DNA of 13,490 nt from Acidimicrobiales bacterium (GTDB lineage Bacteria; Actinomycetota; Acidimicrobiia; Acidimicrobiales; JAKAVM01), in contig DAIDIS010000181.1 in NCBI GenBank assembly GCA_027451785.1, positions 1 to 13,490 on the forward strand, in the 5' to 3' direction. The notes beneath the pieces are model-generated. The model did no database searches, was not told where the DNA came from, and worked only from the letters and a program-made list of their open reading frames with translations. The position numbers and the translations under genes were made by a program. Shown here one piece after another: positions 1-5,920 of this stretch; position 1 is the first letter of the stretch; each line of letters starts with the position of its first letter.

Positions 1-723
1 ACTGTCTATGGATTCCGACTACCGAAGCCGGACGAGTCGGCTAGAAGGAAGAAACCCTCGCGATACAACGGGCCGGGCATGCAGGCCGGCGCGGGCGGTA
101 GGAGTACCGGGCGCGATGATTCGACAAGATTTCCCGGCTCCGAGGTCAGGCACCCTGGACTCCGGAACAAGATTGCCAAGCAGCATATGGCAAATCTCTT
201 TGCCGCGGCATCCGCAATGGCGGTGATTAGGGGCTCGGTCGGCTTTCTTACTTTTTTGCTTGCCTTTGCGTTCAGGAGGCTTCACTATTCGACACTTTGG
301 TTCGGGGTTGTGCTGGGCGGAAGTGTGGTCGGTGCCATTGTGGCGAATGCGCTAGCGCCGAAGATCAGGTCATTGATCAAAGAGCAGCACATCTTGCTGG
401 CGGCCCTCGCGGCCATTGGTGTCACCGCTGCTTCGGCGATCTTCTACAAAGGGACCATTGCTCAGGCTGCTCTTGCGACCGTCCTTGGATTCGCGTCGGG
501 GGTCGGCAAGTCCGCATTCGACTCGATGGTGCAAAAGGACACGCCTGAGCTGAACAGAGGTCGAGCATTTGCCCGCTTCGAGACGCGGTTCCAACTCGTC
601 TGGGTAGCGGGTGCGCTGATTCCGGTCGCAATTTCCATTCCAATCAAGGCCGGTGATATCTGCCTGGCCGTAACGGGAATGGTTGGAGCCGTTGCTTATG
701 CGGTCGACACTGCCTCTGAGTGA
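1..723 (+). CDS. MFS-type transporter, C-terminal part (5' truncated by window edge)
   Basis: The reading frame is open from base 1, so the gene begins before the window; the ATG at 79 lies inside it and is probably not the true start. About 240 residues are visible. The first ~65 residues are hydrophilic, rich in Arg, Lys and Gly, and look like the cytoplasmic loop between the two halves of an MFS carrier. They are followed by several hydrophobic segments: one around VGFLTFLLAFAF, one rich in Gly/Val/Ala, one around ILLAALAAIGV, and two near the C-terminus. The motifs GKSAFDSMVQKD and RAFARFETRFQLVWV resemble a conserved stretch I recall from actinobacterial MFS permeases. This would be an inner-membrane transporter of unknown substrate. 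The family call rests on remembered motifs and hydropathy, not on a search. It ends 132 bases before xerC and need not be co-transcribed with it. Confidence 0.72.
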   Translation, partial: TVYGFRLPKPDESARRKKPSRYNGPGMQAGAGGRSTGRDDSTRFPGSEVRHPGLRNKIAKQHMANLFAAASAMAVIRGSVGFLTFLLAFAFRRLHYSTLWFGVVLGGSVVGAIVANALAPKIRSLIKEQHILLAALAAIGVTAASAIFYKGTIAQAALATVLGFASGVGKSAFDSMVQKDTPELNRGRAFARFETRFQLVWVAGALIPVAISIPIKAGDICLAVTGMVGAVAYAVDTASE

Positions 724-775
724 TTAGCGTTGGGCAGCGGCCTCCGGGAGGTCCTCGAATCGAAAGTATCGCAAA

Positions 776-791
776 AGCGCTCCGAAGCGCT
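776..791 (+). other. Perfect 6-bp inverted repeat after the transporter gene
   Basis: AGCGCT at 776–781 and AGCGCT at 786–791 are separated by CCGA, giving a 6-bp stem with a 4-base loop. It lies 53 bases after the transporter stop. On the plus strand it is followed by CAAAATAATTC rather than a T tract, so it is at best a weak terminator. On the minus strand it is followed by a short TTTTG. A terminator for the upstream gene is possible but unproven. Confidence 0.3.
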
Positions 792-820
792 CAAAATAAT
801 TCATTTCGATTTCCTATTCC

Positions 821-826
821 TATAAT
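821..826 (+). promoter_or_regulatory. Candidate -10 box for xerC–whiG
   Basis: A perfect TATAAT sits in an AT-rich stretch 30 bases upstream of the xerC ATG, which would place transcription start near 833 and give a 5' leader of roughly 23 bases. No good -35 hexamer is present at 16–18 bases spacing, and there is no extended -10 TG. Position and perfect match support it; the missing -35 keeps confidence moderate. Confidence 0.42.
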
Positions 827-855
827 CGGTTTCAGAAGAGTAAAATCCGCCTTGT

Positions 856-1740
856 ATGGGGTGGGACCTCGAGTCATTTCGCGCCTCGCTCATATCGATG
901 AGCAATTCAACTGTCCTTGCCTACGTGGGGGACGTTTCGGATTTCGCGGCTTGGGTGAGCCACCAGGGAATTGCGGAACCCACTTCAGTTACCAGAAGTA
1001 CCCTCCGGCGATATTTGAGCCATCTCGGGGTTTCAGGGCTCGCTAGATCTTCGATTTCGAGAAAGACGGCCTCGATTAGGAGGTACTTCGTTTGGCTGGT
1101 ATCCGAAGGAAGGGCTGAGTCCAACCCAGCCAGGGGAATTATGGCTGGAGGGGCTCCGTCCAAGCTGCCGAGAGTGTTATCAAACGATGAGTTGGAGATT
1201 TTGCTGAACGATCCTCCAAAGCGATCTCGCACCAGACCGGAGTGGGCAGTGGCACGCGACGAGTTGGTAGTAGAGCTTCTTTACGGATCCGGGCTACGGG
1301 TCAGTGAATTATCCGGCCTCGATATTGGAGATATCGACTTGAGCCGACAGTGCGTAAAAGTACTGGGGAAGGGCTCAAAGGAGAGAATCGTGCCCATAAA
1401 CGCAGATTCAGTAAACGCCCTGCGTAATTGGTTGACTGCGGGGAGAAAACAGCTAGTCAGCGATGATTCTCCCGTAAATGCATTACTTTTGAACTCGCGT
1501 GGGAATAGGCTCTCTCCTCGGGACGTTAGGAGAATCCTGGACATGAGGTCGTCGTCACCGGTACATCCCCATGCACTACGGCATACGTATGCCACTCATC
1601 TTTTGGATGGGGGTGCTGACTTGAGGGCAGTTCAAGAGCTCCTCGGACATGCAAACTTGAAAACGACTCAGGGGTACACTCATGTAAGCAAGGAGCGGCT
1701 CGTGAGCGTTTACGAAGGCACACACCCGAGGGCAAACTGA
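856..1740 (+). CDS. xerC: Tyrosine recombinase XerC (chromosome dimer resolution)
   Basis: This 294-residue tyrosine recombinase has the usual XerC/XerD length. The N-terminal SAM-like core-binding domain spans about residues 5–90, and the catalytic domain about 105–285. All six catalytic residues are visible: R148 (GLRVSE), K172 (GKGSK), H239 and R242 (HPHALRH), H265 (LGHA) and nucleophile Y274 (QGYTHV). It should recombine at the dif site in the terminus to resolve chromosome dimers, working with a second Xer protein or alone. The position just before whiG and rpsB matches actinobacterial xerC, which is why I prefer XerC to XerD or a phage integrase. The start at 856 gives the short N-terminus typical of the family. 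No clear Shine–Dalgarno is present; GAAGAG lies about 15 bases upstream. The stop is followed after one base by the next gene. Confidence 0.9.
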   Translation: MGWDLESFRASLISMSNSTVLAYVGDVSDFAAWVSHQGIAEPTSVTRSTLRRYLSHLGVSGLARSSISRKTASIRRYFVWLVSEGRAESNPARGIMAGGAPSKLPRVLSNDELEILLNDPPKRSRTRPEWAVARDELVVELLYGSGLRVSELSGLDIGDIDLSRQCVKVLGKGSKERIVPINADSVNALRNWLTAGRKQLVSDDSPVNALLLNSRGNRLSPRDVRRILDMRSSSPVHPHALRHTYATHLLDGGADLRAVQELLGHANLKTTQGYTHVSKERLVSVYEGTHPRAN

Positions 1741-1741
1741 A

Positions 1742-2551
1742 TTGACTGACGTCGGAACCGAACGCGAAGCAGCAGTAGCCCAAGAAGCGATTAACGCGCT
1801 CTGGATCGAATATAAATCCACTGGCGAGCGGGTACTGCGCGACAAGTTGATTGTTCACTACGCTCCGCTGGTCAAAACGGTGGCCGGTCGTGTGTCTACG
1901 GGTCTTCCACGCAGTATCGAGCAGGCCGACCTTGTCAGCTATGGGATGTTCGGGCTGATCGATGCGATTGAGAAGTTCGACCCGTCGAGGAACATCCGCT
2001 TCGAGACCTACGCAATCACCCGGATCAAGGGCACCATCATCGACGAGCTCCGCGCAATCGACTGGGTGCCTCGGTCCGTACGGGCAAAATCCCGCGCCAT
2101 TGAAAAGGCCATAGCCGAGTTGGAGGCCAAGCTCAGACGGTCGCCCACTGATGCGGAGATTGCTGAGCAGATGGGCGTCACTGAAAAGGAACTGCAGGAC
2201 ACTCTCAGCCAGGTATCGTTCACGGGTCTCGTGGCACTCGACGACATGCTGCCGGGCGGTGGCGACCGATCTGGAGGAACGACGATCGGGGACACGGTGG
2301 CCGACAAGGGCTCCGGTCCCATGGCCGCATATGAGGTCGAAGAGATGCGTCAGATACTCGCTGACGCGGTGAACCGGCTCTCCGAGCGTGAGAAAATTGT
2401 ATTGACCCTGTACTACTACGAAGGTCTTACCTTGGCTGAAATCGGCCAAGTTCTCGGAGTGACTGAGTCGCGCGTATGCCAGATCCACACTAAGGCAGTT
2501 CTCCAGCTCCGTTCCAAGATGTCCTGGACTCGACGCGACGAGATGGTCTGA
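1742..2551 (+). CDS. whiG: RNA polymerase sigma factor of the WhiG/FliA family (TTG start)
   Basis: This 269-residue sigma-70 family protein has the regions of group 3 WhiG/FliA factors. Region 2 covers about residues 33–110 (DLVSYGMFGLIDAIEKFD, then FETYAITRIKGTIIDELR, the core-binding and -10-reading part). Region 3 is about 110–170 (PTDAEIAEQMGV). Region 4 is about 208–262 and carries a helix-turn-helix (LTLAEIGQVLGVTESRVCQIH). In Streptomyces WhiG drives sporulation genes; in motile bacteria FliA drives late flagellar genes. Which role applies here cannot be read from the window. The start is TTG at 1742: GAGGG at 1728–1732 lies 9 bases upstream, and no ATG or GTG is available before the conserved region. 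The single-base gap to xerC suggests co-transcription and coupled translation. No anti-sigma gene is adjacent. Confidence 0.88.
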   Translation: MTDVGTEREAAVAQEAINALWIEYKSTGERVLRDKLIVHYAPLVKTVAGRVSTGLPRSIEQADLVSYGMFGLIDAIEKFDPSRNIRFETYAITRIKGTIIDELRAIDWVPRSVRAKSRAIEKAIAELEAKLRRSPTDAEIAEQMGVTEKELQDTLSQVSFTGLVALDDMLPGGGDRSGGTTIGDTVADKGSGPMAAYEVEEMRQILADAVNRLSEREKIVLTLYYYEGLTLAEIGQVLGVTESRVCQIHTKAVLQLRSKMSWTRRDEMV

Positions 2552-2553
2552 GC

Positions 2554-2585
2554 GAGCCTCAAGAACAAACGCCTCAGCCAGGCTC
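2554..2585 (+). other. Imperfect hairpin just after whiG
   Basis: GAGCCT at 2554–2559 can pair with AGGCTC at 2580–2585 around a 20-base loop, directly after the whiG stop. No T tract follows, so this is only a weak candidate for ending the xerC–whiG transcript. Confidence 0.2.
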
Positions 2586-2640
2586 CCAATTACCGGCCGA
2601 GCGCAGGTTCGGGTAGATTAACTTAGTCATCTTGTGTTCT

Positions 2641-2671
2641 TGGACAGACCAAGGATCCTTGTGGCTTTAAT
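2641..2671 (+). promoter_or_regulatory. Candidate rpsB promoter with a palindrome in a long spacer
   Basis: TGGACA at 2641–2646 (5 of 6 to TTGACA) and TTTAAT at 2666–2671 (5 of 6 to TATAAT) are separated by 19 bases. The spacer contains a perfect 12-base palindrome, CAAGGATCCTTG, at 2650–2661. Transcription would start near 2678 and leave a leader of about 90 bases before rpsB. An alternative weaker -10 is TAGATT at 2614–2619. The call rests on hexamer matches and position only. Confidence 0.35.
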
Positions 2672-2756
2672 AACGCTTGCCCGTACCCACGGTCGCCCTG
2701 ATGTTCGTTTTCGCTCAGATGGGCGCGATCGCGGCAAGCAAGAGCTAACCGATGGG

Positions 2757-2762
2757 AAAGGA
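2757..2762 (+). promoter_or_regulatory. Ribosome binding site that fixes the rpsB start
   Basis: AAAGGA lies 7 bases before the ATG at 2770. The earlier in-frame ATG at 2752 has no such sequence upstream (only AGAGCTAACC) and would add six residues not usual for S2. The site therefore favours 2770. Confidence 0.7.
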
Positions 2763-2769
2763 AAATGTC

Positions 2770-3675
2770 ATGGCAGTAGTCTCCATGCGCCAATTGCTGG
2801 AAGCAGGCGTTCACTTCGGGCATCAGACCCGCCGCTGGAATCCCAAAATGAGGAGGTTCATCCTCGGGGAGCGAAACGGTATCTACGTTATCGACCTGAA
2901 CCAGACTCTTCAGAAGCTGGACGAGGCGTACCGCTTCGTAAGAGACCTGACGGCTCGTGGCGGGAACATCATGTTCATTGGCACCAAGAAGCAAGCTCAA
3001 GGTTCGGTTGAAATGTATGCGAACCAGGCCGGAATGCCCTACGTGAACCAGCGGTGGTTGGGTGGGATGCTCACCAATTTCACCACTATGTCGGGCAGGG
3101 TAGGGAAGCTCAAGGAACTCGAGCGTATGCGCGATACCGGTCAATTCGATGCGATGCCCAAGAAGGAAGCCCTATTGCTTTCCAGGGAGCTCGAGAAGCT
3201 GAGCCGGAACTTGGGCGGTATCAAAGTAATGACCAGAGTTCCGGACGCAATTTTCGTGATTGACACGAAGAAGGAACACATCGCGGTCACCGAGGCCAAC
3301 AAGCTCGGGATTCCGGTCGTGGCCATAGTTGACACGAACTGCGATCCGGATGTAATTCAATACGTGATACCCGGCAACGACGATGCGATCCGTTCCAGCT
3401 CGCTGATCAGCAGGATCGTGTGTGAGGCGGTAATCGAAGGAAAGTTCATGGCTTCGACCATGTCGGCCGGCGTTGCCGATCAGGACGAGATTGAGGGCGC
3501 CGACCAGATAACCACTCTGGGAGCGGCAAGCCCCGGTCGAGAAACAACTTCCGAAGAATCGGTTGAAGTATCAAGTGCCGAATCCTCGGATACGGATACA
3601 GGTGCAGTTTCAGATACAGAGGCCGGGTCAACCGAGCCTGTAAGCGAAGACGCACCGGCAGGTGCAAGCGCATAG
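2770..3675 (+). CDS. rpsB: 30S ribosomal protein S2 with long acidic tail
   Basis: The product (301 residues) begins MAVVSMRQLLEAGVHFGHQT, the conserved S2 N-terminus. It continues with RRWNPKM, the GTKKQA block, the NQRWLGGMLTNF block and PDAIFVIDTKKE, all hallmarks of S2. S2 joins the small subunit late, near the platform, and is needed with S1 for translation initiation. The core ends near residue 226 (AVIEGKF). The remaining ~75 residues are almost wholly Ser, Thr, Glu, Asp, Gly and Ala, an acidic low-complexity tail that makes the protein longer than the usual 230–260 residues. Tails on S2 occur in other Actinobacteria. The gene stands in its own leader region and is followed 102 bases later by tsf, its usual partner. 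Confidence 0.97.
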   Translation: MAVVSMRQLLEAGVHFGHQTRRWNPKMRRFILGERNGIYVIDLNQTLQKLDEAYRFVRDLTARGGNIMFIGTKKQAQGSVEMYANQAGMPYVNQRWLGGMLTNFTTMSGRVGKLKELERMRDTGQFDAMPKKEALLLSRELEKLSRNLGGIKVMTRVPDAIFVIDTKKEHIAVTEANKLGIPVVAIVDTNCDPDVIQYVIPGNDDAIRSSSLISRIVCEAVIEGKFMASTMSAGVADQDEIEGADQITTLGAASPGRETTSEESVEVSSAESSDTDTGAVSDTEAGSTEPVSEDAPAGASA

Positions 3676-3777
3676 GTCAAGGGTGCCATTCGCAAGGCTC
3701 GATGCGCCAAGGGCGAAACGACCCAACCCGAATCAGTTCGAAATAGCAGGAACCATTCTCGAAGGAGAGCAACAGAA

Positions 3778-4572
3778 ATGCCAGCAGTAACCACCGCGGA
3801 CATCCAAAAGCTCCGTCAGGCCACTGGGGCCGGGATGATGGACGTCAAGAAGGCGTTGGAGACAAACGACGGGGACCAAGAAGCGGCCGCGAAATGGTTG
3901 AGGGAGAAGGGCTTGATATCCGCCTCCAACCGTTCCGACCGGGAGAACGCTCAGGGAGCCGTGGCCGTGAGCCGGACCGATCAAGCAGCTTCCCTAGTGG
4001 AACTGAAGTGCGAAACCGATTTCGTCGCGAAGTCGGCTGACTTCGTCGCATTGACGGAAGAAGTTGCCAAGGATTTCGCAATCAACGGCGAAGATGCGCT
4101 CAACGCAGCGAAGGACAAGATCGACTCCTTGAAGCTCGTTCTCAAAGAGAACATTGAGCTTGGCAAGACAGTCAGAATCAAAACTCCTGCGGGTGGAGTG
4201 GTCGGCGAATACCTCCATGTGCAAAACGGTAGGGGAGTCAACGGAGTTCTGGTGGCGCTGGACGGTGGGAGCTACGAGCTCGCCCACGACATTGCAGTGC
4301 ACGTTGCGTTCGCTAAGCCGGATTACCTGAGCCGAGACGAAGTGCCCGAGGACATTGTCAGTGCAGAGCGGTCGACCTTGGAGGCGATGACGCGCAACGA
4401 GGGTAAGCCTGAGGCTGCGATCGCAAAGATTGTTGATGGCAGGATGACCGGCTGGTACAAAGATCACTGCTTGTTGGAGCAGGCCTACGTAAAGGACGAG
4501 AAGCAGTCGATCGACTCTTACTTGGGTGGAGCAAAGATCGTCAGCTTTGCACAGGTGACGGTGGGGTCCTGA
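3778..4572 (+). CDS. tsf: Translation elongation factor Ts (EF-Ts)
   Basis: EF-Ts is the guanine nucleotide exchange factor that releases GDP from EF-Tu. The 264-residue product starts with the UBA-like N-terminal domain (about residues 1–45, LRQATGAGMMDVKKAL), followed by the exchange core. The signature TDF at residues 80–82 within CETDFVAKS contains the Asp–Phe pair that inserts into EF-Tu. A second core half follows with DIAVHVAFAKPDYLSRDEVP and the C-terminal region KQSIDSYLGG. The start has a strong Shine–Dalgarno (AAGGAG at 3762–3767, 10 bases upstream). The stop codon TGA at 4570–4572 is overlapped by the proposed pyrH start, so the two are probably translationally coupled. The tsf reading frame itself is ordinary and intact. 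Confidence 0.97.
   Translation: MPAVTTADIQKLRQATGAGMMDVKKALETNDGDQEAAAKWLREKGLISASNRSDRENAQGAVAVSRTDQAASLVELKCETDFVAKSADFVALTEEVAKDFAINGEDALNAAKDKIDSLKLVLKENIELGKTVRIKTPAGGVVGEYLHVQNGRGVNGVLVALDGGSYELAHDIAVHVAFAKPDYLSRDEVPEDIVSAERSTLEAMTRNEGKPEAAIAKIVDGRMTGWYKDHCLLEQAYVKDEKQSIDSYLGGAKIVSFAQVTVGS
4553..4558 (+). promoter_or_regulatory. Ribosome binding site for the proposed CTG start of pyrH
   Basis: AGGTGA lies inside the end of tsf, 10 bases before the CTG at 4569. It is the best Shine–Dalgarno-like sequence near the tsf/pyrH junction. No comparable sequence is well placed before the ATG at 4608, where the upstream bases read GCGCATCGTCCTGAAG. Confidence 0.5.
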
Positions 4573-5297
4573 GCGAGAGCAAACCCTGGCGGCGCATCGT
4601 CCTGAAGATGTCAGGCGAGGCGCTTGGTGGGGGACGTGACGCAGATGTCATCGACGGAGGCGAGATCGAAAGAATCGCCTCCGAGATCGCCGTCGCTCGC
4701 TCCGAGTTGGGTGTAGAGCTGGCGATCGTAGTCGGAGGGGGAAATATTTGGCGGGGCAGCGTGGGCCAAGGTCTTGGGATCGAGCGGGCGACGTCGGACT
4801 ACATGGGCATGTTGGCTACTGTGATAAACGCCTTGGCGCTTCAGGATGCCATCGAGCGGCAGGGCCAGCCCACGAGAGTGCTCTCTGCAATAGAAATGGC
4901 CGAGGTTGCGGAGCCATATATTCGGCGCCGGGCCTTGAGGCACCTCGAAAAGGGCCGAGTGGTTATCTTTGCATCCGGAATGGGCAATCCGTATTTCACT
5001 ACCGACACTCCTGCAGCCCTTAGGGCTGCCGAAATTGAGGCTGAGGTCCTAATGAAGGGAACTCACTCGGGAGTGGACGGCGTCTATGATGCCGATCCGT
5101 TGAAGGAACCGAATGCCATCAGGTACGACGAAGTCTCATTCTCGGAAGTCATCTCCAAAGAGCTGAGGGTGATGGATCTGACGGCCATGACGTTCTGCCA
5201 GGACAACGGGCTCCCGGTCTTGGTTTTCGATATAGGTAAGGCGGGAAACATCATTGCGGCCCTAGGTGGCCAAACAATCGGTACGCTAGTCAGATGA
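4569..5297 (+). CDS. pyrH: UMP kinase, probable CTG start overlapping tsf
   Basis: UMP kinase phosphorylates UMP to UDP with ATP in pyrimidine synthesis; bacterial enzymes are hexamers of the amino acid kinase fold. From 4569 the product is 242 residues, the normal size. Visible motifs are RRIVLKMSGEALGG (residues 8–21, first strand with K13 and the phosphate-binding Gly), GGGNIWRG (56–63), GNPYFTTDT, and KGTHSGVDGVYDADP. The first in-frame ATG, at 4608, would begin at MSGEAL and lose the strand carrying K13. No in-frame ATG, GTG or TTG was found between about 4440 and 4608. CTG at 4569 gives SESKPWRRIVLK, which looks like a normal family N-terminus, and it overlaps the tsf stop as CTGA. A -1 frameshift from tsf or a sequence error is the alternative. 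Gene identity is certain; the start is inferred. Confidence 0.9.
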   Translation: MSESKPWRRIVLKMSGEALGGGRDADVIDGGEIERIASEIAVARSELGVELAIVVGGGNIWRGSVGQGLGIERATSDYMGMLATVINALALQDAIERQGQPTRVLSAIEMAEVAEPYIRRRALRHLEKGRVVIFASGMGNPYFTTDTPAALRAAEIEAEVLMKGTHSGVDGVYDADPLKEPNAIRYDEVSFSEVISKELRVMDLTAMTFCQDNGLPVLVFDIGKAGNIIAALGGQTIGTLVR

Positions 5298-5866
5298 TGG
5301 ACGACTCGATCGTATCGTTGGCCCTGGAGTCTGCACGCGAGGCAATGGGCAAGGCAGTGGCCCATACCGAGGAGTCATTTGCGGATATCCGGACCGGCAG
5401 GGCATCTTCGGCTTTAGTGGCGAAACTGAAGGTGGATTATTTCGGCACCGAAGTGCCGGTTCAGCAGCTTGCGGGTTTCAGCGTTCCGGAGGCGAGAGTA
5501 TTGGTGATTTCACCGTACGACAAGACCTCGATCAGGGATATAGAGAAAGCAATCGAAAAGTCCGACTTGGGAATCAATCCGTCAAACGACGGGCAGGTGA
5601 TCAGGCTTACTTTTCCAACTCTCACTGAAGAGCGCCGCAAGGAACTGGTCAAGGTCGTTCGGCAACGCGCTGAGGCCGGTAGGGTGGCTGTCAGGAACGC
5701 GAGAAGAAATGCTCGCCAAGAGCTCGAGGCACTAGAGAAGGAAGGCGAGATTTCCTCGGACGATCTCGAGCGAGCGGAAAAGGAGCTCGAAAAGCTGACG
5801 CATGAGGCGGTCGAGGAGATCGAAAAGGCACTCAGCCACAAGGAAAAGGAACTGCTGGAGATTTAG
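5294..5866 (+). CDS. frr: Ribosome recycling factor
   Basis: Ribosome recycling factor, with EF-G, splits the post-termination complex. The 190-residue product has the expected length and layout: an N-terminal helix, the TGRASSALV motif near residue 36, the small domain II (VDYFGTEVPVQQLAGFSVPEAR, then VISPYDKTSIRDIEKAI and GINPSNDGQVIRL), and long C-terminal helices of the three-helix bundle beginning LTEERRKELVKVV. The start ATG at 5294 overlaps the pyrH stop as ATGA. A second ATG follows at 5297, so the exact first codon is uncertain by one residue. No good Shine–Dalgarno lies upstream, which fits coupling to pyrH translation. Confidence 0.97.
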   Translation: MMDDSIVSLALESAREAMGKAVAHTEESFADIRTGRASSALVAKLKVDYFGTEVPVQQLAGFSVPEARVLVISPYDKTSIRDIEKAIEKSDLGINPSNDGQVIRLTFPTLTEERRKELVKVVRQRAEAGRVAVRNARRNARQELEALEKEGEISSDDLERAEKELEKLTHEAVEEIEKALSHKEKELLEI

Positions 5867-5869
5867 GCC

Positions 5870-5920
5870 ATGCGATTGGGGGCCGTTTGGTTCACATTTG
5901 TTAGCCGAGAGGGAATGTGA
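5870..5920 (+). CDS. Possible 16-residue leader peptide before cdsA
   Basis: An ATG at 5870 opens a 16-codon frame, MRLGAVWFTFVSREGM, ending in TGA at 5918–5920, whose last base is the first base of the cdsA ATG (TGATG). CTGGAG ending at 5860 is a plausible Shine–Dalgarno nine bases upstream. The length and the fit between frr and cdsA would suit a coupling peptide. It has no recognisable homology that I know and could easily be chance. Confidence 0.2.
   Translation: MRLGAVWFTFVSREGM

Noticed and set aside
79..723. A complete small membrane protein starting at ATG 79
   Set aside because: The frame is open to base 1, and the sequence resembles the second half of an MFS carrier, so it is an edge-truncated gene.
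1526..2488. Long open frame on the minus strand across xerC/whiG (320 codons)
   Set aside because: It lies opposite two well-supported genes, has no recognisable domain, and arises from their codon bias.
2724..2733. Palindrome CGCGATCGCG in the rpsB leader
   Set aside because: A 10-base GC-rich palindrome is not surprising at this composition, and there is no sign of an operator or repeat family.
2752..2769. Earlier in-frame ATG for rpsB at 2752
   Set aside because: It lacks a Shine–Dalgarno and adds residues not found at the usual S2 N-terminus; 2770 has AAAGGA at 7 bases.
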